Shown here: piece after piece, positions 25,316 through 33,815 of the stretch | Layout: each line of letters starts with the position of its first letter | How positions within the stretch are numbered: the first letter of the stretch is position 1 | NCBI GenBank assembly: GCA_022827265.1 | Contig: JAJDTF010000034.1 | Coordinates: 1-64,000, forward strand | Source of the DNA: Acidimicrobiia bacterium | GTDB taxonomy: Bacteria; Actinomycetota; Acidimicrobiia; Acidimicrobiales; Poriferisodalaceae | Length of the DNA: 64,000 nt | Reading direction: 5' to 3' | The notes under the pieces: generated by a model | Databases searched by the model: none | Told to the model about the DNA's origin: nothing | The model's input: the letters and a program-made list of their open reading frames with translations, nothing else | Made by a program: the position numbers and the translations under genes

Positions 25316-25340
25316 GGGACTGTCAGATTTTGACAGTCCC
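25316..25340. promoter_or_regulatory. Perfect 10-bp inverted repeat (hairpin) upstream of the membrane-protein gene
   Basis: GGGACTGTCA and TGACAGTCCC pair exactly around a 5-base spacer. It lies in the 253-base gap between the DUF3800 and membrane-protein genes. It may end the first transcript or act as an operator; no T-run follows. The same gap has a CTAGCCGGT direct repeat (about 25256 and 25287). Confidence 0.5.
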
Positions 25341-25383
25341 CACTGCCGTGAAATCATCCCCGAGTTTCCTAAGGTGCTCGGTC

Positions 25384-26214
25384 ATGGACGGCCCCGGCGA
25401 GTCAAGCAACGAGCACGACCTCGCAGCCGAGCGACACCGGTGCGAGCGGTGGTTCGTTCACCAAGGATTGCCGCAGCTGATCCACGACTATTCCGCAACC
25501 ACCGACGTGCTCACCCGCGCCGCGCCCTTCTTGGCGTTCGTGGTGTTCATCGAGTTCTTCTTGGTATTTGGCGACCGATGGACGGGCTGGGCCCAAGCGG
25601 GCATCTTCGTGGTGGGCCTGGCGGCAATGGCGGGGGCTATGGCGCTCGTGAACCGCATCCGCGGCCGGCGCCTGTGGCAGCTGCCCGAGCGGTTCGGTCC
25701 GTGGGAGGTGCTGGCCTATCTCGGGCTCGGTGCCGTGTTTGCCGGTCTGGGATCGTCCAACGCGGTCATCGTCGACGCGGCCTTCACCTTGGGCCTGAAT
25801 GTGGTGCTGCTCGGCGGCGCGTATGTGGTGACCAGCTGGGGCCTGGTGCCGATGGTGCGTTGGTCGGTGGGTCAGTTGTGGCGCCAGGTGGGTCAAATGA
25901 CAACGCTACTTGCCAAGTCGCTCCCGATCCTGCTGGTGTTCTCGGCGTTCATCTTCCTCAATGCCGAGATGTGGCAGGTGGCCCACGACTTCACACTTCC
26001 GTTCTTCGCCATGGTGGCCGGCCTGCTCGTCGCCGTCGGGGCGCTGTTCTTGGGCATCTCTGTGCGGCGCCTTGCGGTGGACCTTGCTCGCTTCTCCTCC
26101 TGGGCCGACGTGCGCTCTCGCTGCGCAGACACGCCGGTGACCCACTTGGTGCCTGGCGACGATGCGCCCCGCCGGACGCGCCGCCGCTGGGACGCCGGGC
26201 CCGGTCCAATGTGA
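25384..26214 (+). CDS. Actinobacterial membrane protein, N-terminal part (probably frameshifted)
   Basis: A 276-residue protein with a soluble N-terminus (HQGLPQLIHDYSATTDVLTRAAPFLAFV) and about six to seven membrane helices. Role unknown. AAGGTG lies 7 bases before the ATG. The end (residues after VTHLVPGDDAPRRTRR) is Arg-rich and unlike a natural terminus. The following reading frame continues in a protein-like way before its own possible start, so this and the next entry are probably one gene interrupted by a frameshift near 26165-26195. Confidence 0.75.
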   Translation: MDGPGESSNEHDLAAERHRCERWFVHQGLPQLIHDYSATTDVLTRAAPFLAFVVFIEFFLVFGDRWTGWAQAGIFVVGLAAMAGAMALVNRIRGRRLWQLPERFGPWEVLAYLGLGAVFAGLGSSNAVIVDAAFTLGLNVVLLGGAYVVTSWGLVPMVRWSVGQLWRQVGQMTTLLAKSLPILLVFSAFIFLNAEMWQVAHDFTLPFFAMVAGLLVAVGALFLGISVRRLAVDLARFSSWADVRSRCADTPVTHLVPGDDAPRRTRRRWDAGPGPM

Positions 26215-26588
26215 GCCTGCTGCTGTTCGTAGCTCAGAGCATCCAGACCGTGCTCGTGGCGGTGATCGTTACTGGCTTCTATGTGCTGTTCGGCATGTTC
26301 ACCGTGCGCGAGAGCACGTTGATGCAGTGGACCACGCTGAGCCAGCTCACCTGGGCAGAGTCGTGGGCGCTGCGTGTGCCTCTGTGGGGCGAGGAACTGC
26401 TGTACAGCCGCCAGTTGATGCTGGTGGCGGCCTTCATCGGGCTGTTCTCCGGCCTGCAGTTCGCCGTATCGGTCGTGCTCGACTCCGGCTACCGCTCAGA
26501 GTTCGCCGAGGACATGACCGACGAGCTGCGCGAGGCACTGGCCGTGCGAGCCGTCTACCACCGAACCCTGGTCACCGAAACACCCTGA
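26211..26588 (+). CDS. Actinobacterial membrane protein, C-terminal part (probably frameshifted)
   Basis: A 125-residue stretch with two to three membrane helices (VSLLLFVAQSIQTVLVAVIV, LVAAFIGLFSGLQFAVSVVLD) and a soluble acidic tail. It could begin at the GTG at 26211, which overlaps the previous stop as GTGA, but no ribosome-binding site is seen. Codons just upstream in this frame (PPLGRRARSN) fit the protein well. I read it as the second half of the preceding gene, with translational coupling as the alternative. Confidence 0.6.
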   Translation: MSLLLFVAQSIQTVLVAVIVTGFYVLFGMFTVRESTLMQWTTLSQLTWAESWALRVPLWGEELLYSRQLMLVAAFIGLFSGLQFAVSVVLDSGYRSEFAEDMTDELREALAVRAVYHRTLVTETP

Positions 26589-26724
26589 GGCGCCTACGGC
26601 GTCGACGAAGGACCAGCCGAATCGAGGCTGCGTCCCAGCGCGGACCTCGCGCAGCAGTAATCGATCTTTTACCTTCGACAGGCATCGCTAGAGTCGCATA
26701 CCAACGAGAAGCGGGAGGTCGAAG

Positions 26725-26964
26725 ATGGCAGACATGCTGATTCCGGATGTCCCGGACGATGTTGTCGCTGCGGTCGATGCGAACGCGGACCGGGCGGGAC
26801 TCTCGCAGGCCGACTACATGCACCGAGTGCTCCTGCACGAGCGGGACCGCGCGCGCGCCGCCGAGGCACCGACGCCTGAAGACCCGCTGGAGTGCTTCCG
26901 CAAGCTCGCTGAGACGTTCGCTGACGCGAAGGACCCAGAGGTTATGGCCGCCGCATGGCGGTGA
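26725..26964 (+). CDS. vapB: VapB-type ribbon-helix-helix antitoxin
   Basis: A 79-residue protein starting MLIPDVPDDVVAAVDANADRA with LSQADYMHRVLLHE, the beta-strand and two helices of a ribbon-helix-helix (FitA/VapB-like) domain. The acidic, Pro-containing tail would bind the toxin. A GGGAGG ribosome-binding site precedes the ATG. Its end overlaps the PIN gene by 10 bases. Confidence 0.82.
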   Translation: MADMLIPDVPDDVVAAVDANADRAGLSQADYMHRVLLHERDRARAAEAPTPEDPLECFRKLAETFADAKDPEVMAAAWR

Positions 26965-27395
26965 CCGAGTGGCTCGTAGATACCTCCGCCTTGGTTCGGC
27001 TTGAGGCCGCCCGCGACGCGACGGAGTGGTTCACACGAATCCAGCGCGGACTCGTGCACATCTCAACCGTCACAAGGTTGGAACTCGGCTTTTCCGCGCG
27101 ATCTGCCTCGCAGTACCGGCAGCGCTTTGCAGAATTCCCCCTGAACAAGATGCTGAGGCAAGAGCTGACGCCGATGGCCGAGGGTCGAGCTGTCGAAGTT
27201 CAACTGCTGCTGGCGGAGCAGGGTCGCCACCGGGCTCCGTCAGTTGCGGACCTCCTGCTCGCTGCGACCGCCGAGCTTGCCGGACTCACCGTTCTGCATG
27301 TTGACAAAGACTTCGACCTCATCGCGGAGATCACCGGCCAGCCCGTCGAAAGGCTCGCAATCGTGCCGCGGGCCACGAGGGGTCCATTGGATTAA
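26955..27395 (+). CDS. vapC: VapC-type PIN-domain toxin
   Basis: A 146-residue PIN ribonuclease: Asp in WLVDTSALVR, Glu in VTRLELGFS, Asp in PSVADLLLAATAE and Asp in LHVDKDFD are the expected metal-binding residues. It overlaps the antitoxin gene and would be held inactive by it. The 3' end overlaps the convergent amidohydrolase gene by four bases. Confidence 0.88.
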   Translation: MAVTEWLVDTSALVRLEAARDATEWFTRIQRGLVHISTVTRLELGFSARSASQYRQRFAEFPLNKMLRQELTPMAEGRAVEVQLLLAEQGRHRAPSVADLLLAATAELAGLTVLHVDKDFDLIAEITGQPVERLAIVPRATRGPLD

Positions 27396-28558
27396 CTCAG
27401 GCCCATGAAGCGGCGGGCGTTGGTGTAGACGACCTCGTCGCGCAGGCTGCTCACCTCGTCGTCGAAGCCTTCGAAGGTCTCGTTGAGCTCGGCGAGCGCG
27501 CCGGGGAAGGTGCAGTCGTAGTGGGGGTAGTCGGAGCCCCACACGACGGTGTGGGCGAGGCCCATCGCGGCGACCTGCTCGAAGGCCTCGCCCTCGCCGG
27601 CTTCCATGGTCACGAAGCACTGCTCGGAGAAGATCTCTGTGGGGTCGCGCTTGAGCCGGGGCACGAGGTGGCCCATGGCTTCCTTGTGCTCGTCGAGGCG
27701 GTCGAGCCAGTAGGGCAGCCAGCCCAGGCCCGACTCGAAGAACCCCACCCGCAGCATCGGATGGTCGTCGAGCACGCCGGAGGCCACCATCTCCATCACC
27801 GAGGCCATCTGCTCGAACGGGTGGCAGACCATGTGGACGTAGAACTGGTTCTCGTAGCGGGTCTTGGCGAAGCTCGGCATGCCCGAGCCGAAGCTGCCGT
27901 GGATGCCGACCGTCAGGTCATGATGCTCGGCGGCCGACCACACGCGGTACATGTCGTCGGAGAACAGCTCAAGGCCGCCATAGCGCTCAGGACGGAAGGT
28001 GATGCCGGTCAGTCCGGCATTGGCGACCTCTTCGATCACCTTGACTGCCCCGTCGATCGACTGCAGCGGGCACACGCCCATGCCGAACAGCCGGTTCGGA
28101 TCCTCCGAGCAGAAGTCGGTCATCCAGCGGTTGTACGCACGGGCATTCTCGACGGCGATGTCAGGGTCGTTGATGTCGCCCGAGATCAGCATGAGCGACG
28201 GGAACATCAGCGCCGCATCGAGACCCTCGTCGTCCATCACCGACAAGCGAGCGGCCGGGTCGTAGCTGCCGGGCACGATGTCGTCCCAGGTGACATCAGT
28301 GCCGTATGCGTGCGGGATGCACGCCGGCGCGATCCCGTTGCGCAGCCTCTTGCCCTCGACGAACATGGCGTCGCTGCCGTCGTCCATGATCCGGCACTGC
28401 GCGATCAGATCCCGGTACTTGGGATCGGCGTACTCCTCCCACACCGACGTCGGCTCGGCGATGTGCGCGTCCGCGTCGTAGACCGGCACCTTGCCATTGA
28501 CCGGTTTGGGTCCGCGGTTGCGGTCCTGGGTAAAGGATGTGGTCTCGGTCACCGTCAT
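27392..28558 (-). CDS. Amidohydrolase family protein (ACMSD-like)
   Basis: A 388-residue metal-dependent hydrolase of the amidohydrolase-2 group. The N-terminal metal site is VYDADAHIAEP, and SDYPHYDCTFPG near residue 340 is the conserved C-terminal metal loop. Relatives hydrolyse or decarboxylate ring-cleavage products and other aromatic or amide substrates. Start taken at the ATG at 28558 with a GGGGAGG ribosome-binding site; an ATG at 28591 is less likely. It is last in the long minus-strand catabolic array and separated from the Rieske gene by 86 bases, so it may be co-transcribed. Confidence 0.87.
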   Translation of the reverse strand: MTVTETTSFTQDRNRGPKPVNGKVPVYDADAHIAEPTSVWEEYADPKYRDLIAQCRIMDDGSDAMFVEGKRLRNGIAPACIPHAYGTDVTWDDIVPGSYDPAARLSVMDDEGLDAALMFPSLMLISGDINDPDIAVENARAYNRWMTDFCSEDPNRLFGMGVCPLQSIDGAVKVIEEVANAGLTGITFRPERYGGLELFSDDMYRVWSAAEHHDLTVGIHGSFGSGMPSFAKTRYENQFYVHMVCHPFEQMASVMEMVASGVLDDHPMLRVGFFESGLGWLPYWLDRLDEHKEAMGHLVPRLKRDPTEIFSEQCFVTMEAGEGEAFEQVAAMGLAHTVVWGSDYPHYDCTFPGALAELNETFEGFDDEVSSLRDEVVYTNARRFMGLS

Positions 28559-28644
28559 GTCACGGCCTCCCCATTGCCCCTGTGCACCCATTCTGCCCCA
28601 CTCCCGAGGCCCGGCGCGGAGCGAACCGGTGGTGACCGAGCGGC

Positions 28645-29724
28645 TCAGCCCGCCGGGGCGAGCGAGATGTCACCGTCGGCGATGCTGATGAGCCAGCGGC
28701 GGTACATCACCGTGCCCAAGTCAGCACCCTTGACGTGCATTTCCGCCGTGAGATCCACCGGCAATTCCTCGGGCCGCTGCGACTCCACGATCGGCTGATC
28801 CTGACCCAGGATGACGTACTGCATCTCGTGGAAGTCCTGATCGCGGTCGTGGGCGTAGTTGCGTGCGACAAACGTGAAGCAGCGTGTCTGCCGTCGGCTG
28901 ACCGGTGCAACCACGACGAACAGCACGTAGTCCTCGGTGACACCTGCGGAGCTGTTGAGCTTCATGGCGTTCGGCATGTACACCCGGTAGCGCTTCCACG
29001 CGTCGTAGGTCTCCCCGGCATGGGTGACGGCCGAGTTCTTGACATTGTCGGTGTACTCGACGAAAGGACCGGCCGTTATCCGCAGCTCGGCACCGTGGCG
29101 GCTCACCTCGTAGTCGGCGATCTCCGCTTCGTCCCGGTCGCCGAGAATGCCATGGTGGACATGAGCGAAGTGAGAGAAGTCGAAGTAGTTCTCCAAGCGC
29201 CGAGCCAGCGAGCAGTTCCACTCATACGGCGGGAATCGCATGATGCGGTACTCGGGATCTTCGAGCTCGGGGAACTCCGCCGGCGGGAAGAGCGGCGTCC
29301 CGCCGGCCAGGCAGGTCCACACCAGCCCCGCCGCCTCGACAGCGGGATACACCGGCAGCTGGGCGACGAGCTTGCCGTTGAGCTCGGGGCGGGCCGGGAT
29401 GTCTACGACCGTTCCTTCCCGGTCGTAGGCCCAGCCGTGGTAGGAGCATCGCAGGTTGCAGCCATCGATCCTGCCCAGTGACAGCGCCGAGCCCCGGTGC
29501 CGGCAGACATCGTGAAAAACATGAGCCTCGCCGTCGAGGCGTGCCACGGCCAGGCGGGTGTCGAACAGCGTGGCCTGCAGCGGTTCGTCGGTCAGGTCGT
29601 CGGAGAACGCGACTGGATGCCAGAAGCGCTTGAGCTGTTCATACAACCGCTCCTCGCCTGCCATGTCGAGCTGGGTGTTGCCATGCAACTCGAGTTCCGC
29701 GGAGGCCCGCTCTGCGATGGTCAT
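28645..29724 (-). CDS. Rieske [2Fe-2S] non-heme iron oxygenase, alpha subunit
   Basis: A 359-residue oxygenase component. The Rieske ligands are C74-x-H76 (CRHRG) and C93-x2-H96 (CSYHGW). The mononuclear iron site shows as NYFDFSHFAHVHHG near residue 190. The size and lack of a separate beta subunit fit the vanillate O-demethylase/phthalate-type group, which does ring hydroxylation or O/N-demethylation and needs an electron-transfer partner. The ferredoxin gene just upstream overlaps its start (ATGA), a strong hint that it is that partner. It is a paralogue of the Rieske protein at 39586. Confidence 0.92.
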   Translation of the reverse strand: MTIAERASAELELHGNTQLDMAGEERLYEQLKRFWHPVAFSDDLTDEPLQATLFDTRLAVARLDGEAHVFHDVCRHRGSALSLGRIDGCNLRCSYHGWAYDREGTVVDIPARPELNGKLVAQLPVYPAVEAAGLVWTCLAGGTPLFPPAEFPELEDPEYRIMRFPPYEWNCSLARRLENYFDFSHFAHVHHGILGDRDEAEIADYEVSRHGAELRITAGPFVEYTDNVKNSAVTHAGETYDAWKRYRVYMPNAMKLNSSAGVTEDYVLFVVVAPVSRRQTRCFTFVARNYAHDRDQDFHEMQYVILGQDQPIVESQRPEELPVDLTAEMHVKGADLGTVMYRRWLISIADGDISLAPAG

Positions 29725-29957
29725 GCTGTGCTTTCTCCCTCTCGTCGGACCACCTTGATGGCATCCATCGGGCAGCAGGCCTCTGCTCGCTCCGCCTTCG
29801 CGACCAAGTCGGCGGGTATCTCCGTCTGCAGGACTTCGAGGGTCAGGCGATCGTCGCTCACGCGGAATATCTCCGACGCCAGCGACGTGCACATTCCTGA
29901 GACGACGCAGATGCCCTCGTCGAACTCGATCGTCGCTGCCGGTTGTGGCTCAACCAT
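29721..29957 (-). CDS. [3Fe-4S]-type ferredoxin
   Basis: A 78-residue ferredoxin. Its cysteines follow C-x5-C (CVVSGMC) and then ACCPMDAI, the single-cluster pattern usual in actinobacterial [3Fe-4S] ferredoxins that serve P450 or oxygenase systems. A GGGGAGG ribosome-binding site fits the ATG at 29957; an ATG at 29978 would add seven residues. The stop overlaps the Rieske oxygenase start, and its start lies inside the end of the 2Fe-2S subunit gene, so it is tightly embedded between the two redox enzymes. No reductase gene is seen. Confidence 0.87.
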   Translation of the reverse strand: MVEPQPAATIEFDEGICVVSGMCTSLASEIFRVSDDRLTLEVLQTEIPADLVAKAERAEACCPMDAIKVVRREGESTA

Positions 29958-30477
29958 CGCCGTGCGCCTCCCCGCCAACGCCCGCGGCGTCCCGTGAACC
30001 GGCTCGTTCGATGCCCCACGCCCGCTCGACGGCGGCCATGATGTTCTGATAGCCGGTACACCGACACAGATTCCCTGACAGCAACTCGACCGTGCGGTCC
30101 CGCCAATCGTCCGGGTCGACGCTCTCCAACGTCATCAGAAAGCCGGCTGTGCAGAAGCCGCACTGCAGCGCGTAGCTCTCGTGGAACGCCTGCTGCATCG
30201 GCGACAGCGCCGTCCCGTCAGCCGTGAGGCTCTCCACGGTGCGCACATCGGCGCCATGGGCTTGGACAGCGAGCATGAGGCACGAACGCACGGCGTCGCC
30301 ATTGACCATGACGGTGCATGCTCCGCAATAGCCATGCTCGCAGCCCACGTGGGTGCCGGTGAGGCCGACGACATCTCTGATGTAGTCCGACAGCAGCAGC
30401 CGTACGGGCACGCGGTGATGGTGCGACCGACCGTTGATGTCGACGTGAACGTCGGCCTCACGCGCCGTGTCAATCAT
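29950..30477 (-). CDS. Molybdenum hydroxylase, [2Fe-2S] small subunit (CoxS/XdhC type)
   Basis: A 175-residue iron-sulfur subunit. The plant-type cluster ligands are C46, C51, C54 and C66 (GCEHGYCGACTV) and the second cluster ligands are C106, C109, C138 and C140 (CGFC, CRC). It passes electrons from the molybdenum site to FAD in a three-subunit hydroxylase. The last 20 residues (AGSRDAAGVGGEAHGDG) are an extra tail overlapping the ferredoxin start. The FAD subunit gene ends 33 bases upstream. Confidence 0.92.
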   Translation of the reverse strand: MIDTAREADVHVDINGRSHHHRVPVRLLLSDYIRDVVGLTGTHVGCEHGYCGACTVMVNGDAVRSCLMLAVQAHGADVRTVESLTADGTALSPMQQAFHESYALQCGFCTAGFLMTLESVDPDDWRDRTVELLSGNLCRCTGYQNIMAAVERAWGIERAGSRDAAGVGGEAHGDG

Positions 30478-30510
30478 CGGCGTGCTTCCTCCCCAACCTC
30501 CACGGTAACC

Positions 30511-31377
30511 CTATGGGGCTTCATGCGATTCCAAGACGCTGCGGACCGTTCGCACCACCAGCGCCGTCACGGCATCGCGGCGGTACCAGCCCGGTGCGTG
30601 GGTGTCGTCGAACACCTCAGTGGTGTCGGCAGCAACGGCATCGGTGATGGCCTCGATCGAGTGATCGCCCGCCCAGCCGGCCAGCACATCCTCAGCGTTG
30701 CGCATACGGGTCGGCACGCCGCGAAGCCCGAATCCGACGAGCCGGGCAGTGCGCACCGCGCCGTCCTGGGCCTCGACGACGGCGACCAGGCCGGCGAGGG
30801 CGAAGTCTCCTGCACGCCGGCACACCTCGTCCACAACCGTCACCGCGCCCGACGGCGGCCGCCTGAACAGCGCATCGGTCACCAGCTCCCCGTCCTCGAC
30901 GACCGTGGTGAACGGGCCTGTGACGAAATCCGCCGCAGGCACCTCGCGTCGGCCCCGCGGCCCACTGATGCCGATGAGCGCGTCAGAGGCAAGCGCCAGC
31001 GCTGGCAGCTCTGCAGCCGGGTCGGCATGGGCAAGGCTGCCGCAGACCGTGCCCCGGTTGCGGATCTGCAGGTGTCCGACGTGGCGAAGCGTCGCCCGCA
31101 GACCGGGCACAGCCTGGGCAGCGTCGGCATCATCCAGCACGCGGGTCTGGGTGGCAGCAGCGCCGACACGCACTCCGGCGGCGTCGCAGGACACCGTGTC
31201 AAGTCCGTCCACATCGCAGATATCGACGAGCAGCGACATTTCGGCCAGGCGAAAGTTCATGGCCGGGATCAGGCTCTGACCGCCCGCCAGCACTCGCGAC
31301 GCTTCTGTGCTGCCCAGGGCCTCGACGGCTTCTGCCACACTGCGGGGCCGGGCATAGTCGAACGCCGAGGGCTTCAC
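30511..31377 (-). CDS. Molybdenum hydroxylase, FAD-binding medium subunit (CoxM type)
   Basis: A 288-residue FAD subunit. The FAD loops are visible as VLAGGQSLIPAMNFRLAEM near residue 35 and IRNRGTVCGSLAHADPAAELPA near residue 100. It accepts electrons from the iron-sulfur subunit. The start is a GTG at 31377 overlapping the stop of the large subunit gene (GTGA); a reading that begins further upstream is not protein-like. Confidence 0.92.
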   Translation of the reverse strand: MKPSAFDYARPRSVAEAVEALGSTEASRVLAGGQSLIPAMNFRLAEMSLLVDICDVDGLDTVSCDAAGVRVGAAATQTRVLDDADAAQAVPGLRATLRHVGHLQIRNRGTVCGSLAHADPAAELPALALASDALIGISGPRGRREVPAADFVTGPFTTVVEDGELVTDALFRRPPSGAVTVVDEVCRRAGDFALAGLVAVVEAQDGAVRTARLVGFGLRGVPTRMRNAEDVLAGWAGDHSIEAITDAVAADTTEVFDDTHAPGWYRRDAVTALVVRTVRSVLESHEAP

Positions 31378-33815
31378 GGCTGCTCGCGCTCTGCAGCGGC
31401 GCGGGACTGCGCTGCCCGCAGCGCCGCACGCACCGAGACTGGCGTCACCGGACAGGTCGTGAGGTCGACACCCCACTCGGCCAGCGCATCGGAGACTGCC
31501 CCGGTCACGACAGCCGGTGGGCCGATGGTGCCGCCCTCGCCGCACCCTTTGACGCCGAGCGGCTGATCGGGCGACGGCGATTCGAAGTGGTCGAGCCGCA
31601 GCCTCGGCACTTCGGCGCTTGTGGGGACCAGGTAGTCCATGAATGAAGCGAACAGGGGATGGGCCGTCTCGGTGTCGTACTGGAAGTGCTCGTACATCGC
31701 CCCGGCAATGCCCTGCGCCACGCCCCCGTGAATCTGCCCGTCCACCAGCTGGGGGTTGATGACGGTGCCGCAGTCGTGTACCACGACGTAGTCCTCGATC
31801 TTCACTTCGCCGGTGCTCAGTCGAACGCTCACGATCCCGACGTGAGAACCGTTCGACCAGCTCGCAGCGGCGTTGATCTTGCCGGAGGCGTCAAGCTCGT
31901 GTTCGAGGTAGGGAGGGTCGTAATACCCGGAGGTCTCGAGGCCCGCCTCGGTGCCGGGAGGCAAGTCAACAGTGCGAATCCACGCCGCCGTCGCCACTTC
32001 AGACCAGCTGACGCTGGGTTGTTCGCTGCCGACGACATGGAACGCGCCGTCGGACACCACTACGTCCTCGTCCGCCGCTTCCAGCATGTGGGCCGCTATG
32101 GCGCGTGCCTTGTCGAGCAGCCGATTCGAGGCCATCAGCACCGAACCGGTGAGCATCATGGCACCCCGGCTCCCCCACGACCCCAAGCCGTAGGGAGAAC
32201 GCTCGGTGTCGCCGAGCACCACCGTGACGTCATCGGCCGCAACGCCGAGCGCGTCGGCCGCCAATTGGGCCGCGATGGTCTCAGCACCCTGCCCGATGGC
32301 GCTGAGACCCGCGGCGACGCGGACCGAACCGTCGGGATCCACCCGGATCGTGCTTGCGTCATAGCCGGCCCAGTGTCCGGTGGTGAGGTGATAGGTCGGC
32401 GACGTCGGCTCAACGTAGTTCGAGTAGCCGACGCCCACCCGGGTGTCGGGATCGTCGGCGTGCTGCTCACGGATACGAGCAAGCGACGCCTCGGCCATCT
32501 CCAGCGCGCGCTCGAACGATTCGGCGTGCGACCCCGAGTCGAGGCGCCCACCGCCGTGCATCACGTACGGAAGCTGCTCGCGCCGCAGCAGCATCCTGCG
32601 GCGCAACCCGACCCGGTCGGTCCCGGTCAGCCGGGCGACCCGGTCGATGACCCGCTCCATCACCAGCGCTCCTTCCGGGATCCCGAACCCGCGATAGGCG
32701 CCTGCCGGGGTCTTGTTGGTGACCACCGCCACCGTGCGTGTCTCCATCAGGGGGAAGTCGTAACCGCCCGTGATGCACGCATTGGTGACGAACACCGGTG
32801 CGGTTCCCGGCATGAAGATCTCACCCGAGCCCAGATCCAGAATGGACGTGCAGCGCACCGCCCGGATGGTGCCGTCGTCGTCATAGGCGACTTCGACGTC
32901 GTGACGCTGGTCGCGAGCATGCACCGACGCCACCAGGTTCTCCATGCGGTCCTCGATCCAGCGCACCGGCCGATCGAGCAGACGGGCGGCCCACGGCACC
33001 ACGATGTCCTCGGAATAGATGTGGGTCTTGGTGCCGAACCCGCCGCCGACCGTCGGCAGCACCACCCGGACCTGCGGTTCGGGCACGCCCAGCATCAGGG
33101 CGATGGTGGAGCGAACCATGTGCGGGCTCTGGGTTGACGACCACACCGTGAGTACCCCGTCAGACGGATCCGCGACCACGCCCCGGGTCTCGATGGGCAA
33201 CCCGGTCTGGCGCTGGCTCGTGAATGTCTCGGCAAAAGTGTGATCTGCGCGCCGAAACGCTTCGGTGATCTCCGGGCGCTCGGCGCCGATGTCGACCGAG
33301 CGGTTGTCAGCCCAGTCGTCATGGAGCTTGGGCGCCCCGGCTGCGAGCGCCTGGTCGATGTCGGCCACGGCCGGCAGCGGCTCGAACACCGTTCCCACCG
33401 CCACCAACGCCGCCGCGTCTTCAGCCACATATCGGTCGGCGGCCACGACCACGGCGTATGGCGCACCCACATAGCGCACCCGATCCTCCGCGAGCGGCCG
33501 CTGGCGGACCGGGCCGATGTAGTCGATGTAGTCCGGGAAGCTCGCAACCTCAGCGAGGTCGGCCGCTGTGAACACCGCAACGACGCCGTCGAGCGCGCGA
33601 GCCTCCGAGGTGTCGATCGAGACGATCCTCGCGTGGGCCTCGGTGCTGCGCACCACGACCGCCTCGACCATTCCGGCAAGCTGGAGATCGGCCACGTACC
33701 GAGCACGCCCGGTGAGCGGTCGCCGGTCTTCGCGCCTCCGAAGCGAGCGCCCGACGTAGCGGGTGCTGTGACGTACGTGCTCCGAGATGTTGATCGGCGG
33801 GTCTAGGCAGCTCAT
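31374..33815 (-). CDS. Molybdenum hydroxylase, large molybdopterin-binding subunit
   Basis: An 813-residue catalytic subunit of the xanthine oxidase/aldehyde oxidase family. The active-site loop reads AGAYRGFG near residue 375, not the AYRCSFR of form I CO dehydrogenase, so CO oxidation is unlikely. The C-terminal GVKGCGEGGTIGPP contains the expected catalytic Glu. It hydroxylates a carbon next to nitrogen in heterocycles, or oxidises aldehydes, using water. Its stop overlaps the FAD subunit start and its start overlaps the end of an ABC permease gene by 4 bases, physically joining it to the importer. Confidence 0.92.
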   Translation of the reverse strand: MSCLDPPINISEHVRHSTRYVGRSLRRREDRRPLTGRARYVADLQLAGMVEAVVVRSTEAHARIVSIDTSEARALDGVVAVFTAADLAEVASFPDYIDYIGPVRQRPLAEDRVRYVGAPYAVVVAADRYVAEDAAALVAVGTVFEPLPAVADIDQALAAGAPKLHDDWADNRSVDIGAERPEITEAFRRADHTFAETFTSQRQTGLPIETRGVVADPSDGVLTVWSSTQSPHMVRSTIALMLGVPEPQVRVVLPTVGGGFGTKTHIYSEDIVVPWAARLLDRPVRWIEDRMENLVASVHARDQRHDVEVAYDDDGTIRAVRCTSILDLGSGEIFMPGTAPVFVTNACITGGYDFPLMETRTVAVVTNKTPAGAYRGFGIPEGALVMERVIDRVARLTGTDRVGLRRRMLLRREQLPYVMHGGGRLDSGSHAESFERALEMAEASLARIREQHADDPDTRVGVGYSNYVEPTSPTYHLTTGHWAGYDASTIRVDPDGSVRVAAGLSAIGQGAETIAAQLAADALGVAADDVTVVLGDTERSPYGLGSWGSRGAMMLTGSVLMASNRLLDKARAIAAHMLEAADEDVVVSDGAFHVVGSEQPSVSWSEVATAAWIRTVDLPPGTEAGLETSGYYDPPYLEHELDASGKINAAASWSNGSHVGIVSVRLSTGEVKIEDYVVVHDCGTVINPQLVDGQIHGGVAQGIAGAMYEHFQYDTETAHPLFASFMDYLVPTSAEVPRLRLDHFESPSPDQPLGVKGCGEGGTIGPPAVVTGAVSDALAEWGVDLTTCPVTPVSVRAALRAAQSRAAAEREQP

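Noticed and set aside
25256-25340. tRNA-like string with GGTAGCTCAG
   Set aside because: The D-arm-like start is not followed by a matching stem, anticodon arm or a proper T-arm; the TCGAAC occurs inside an inverted C/G stem. I do not call a tRNA.
31374-33815. Carbon monoxide dehydrogenase, form I
   Set aside because: The active-site loop is AYRGFG without the required Cys.
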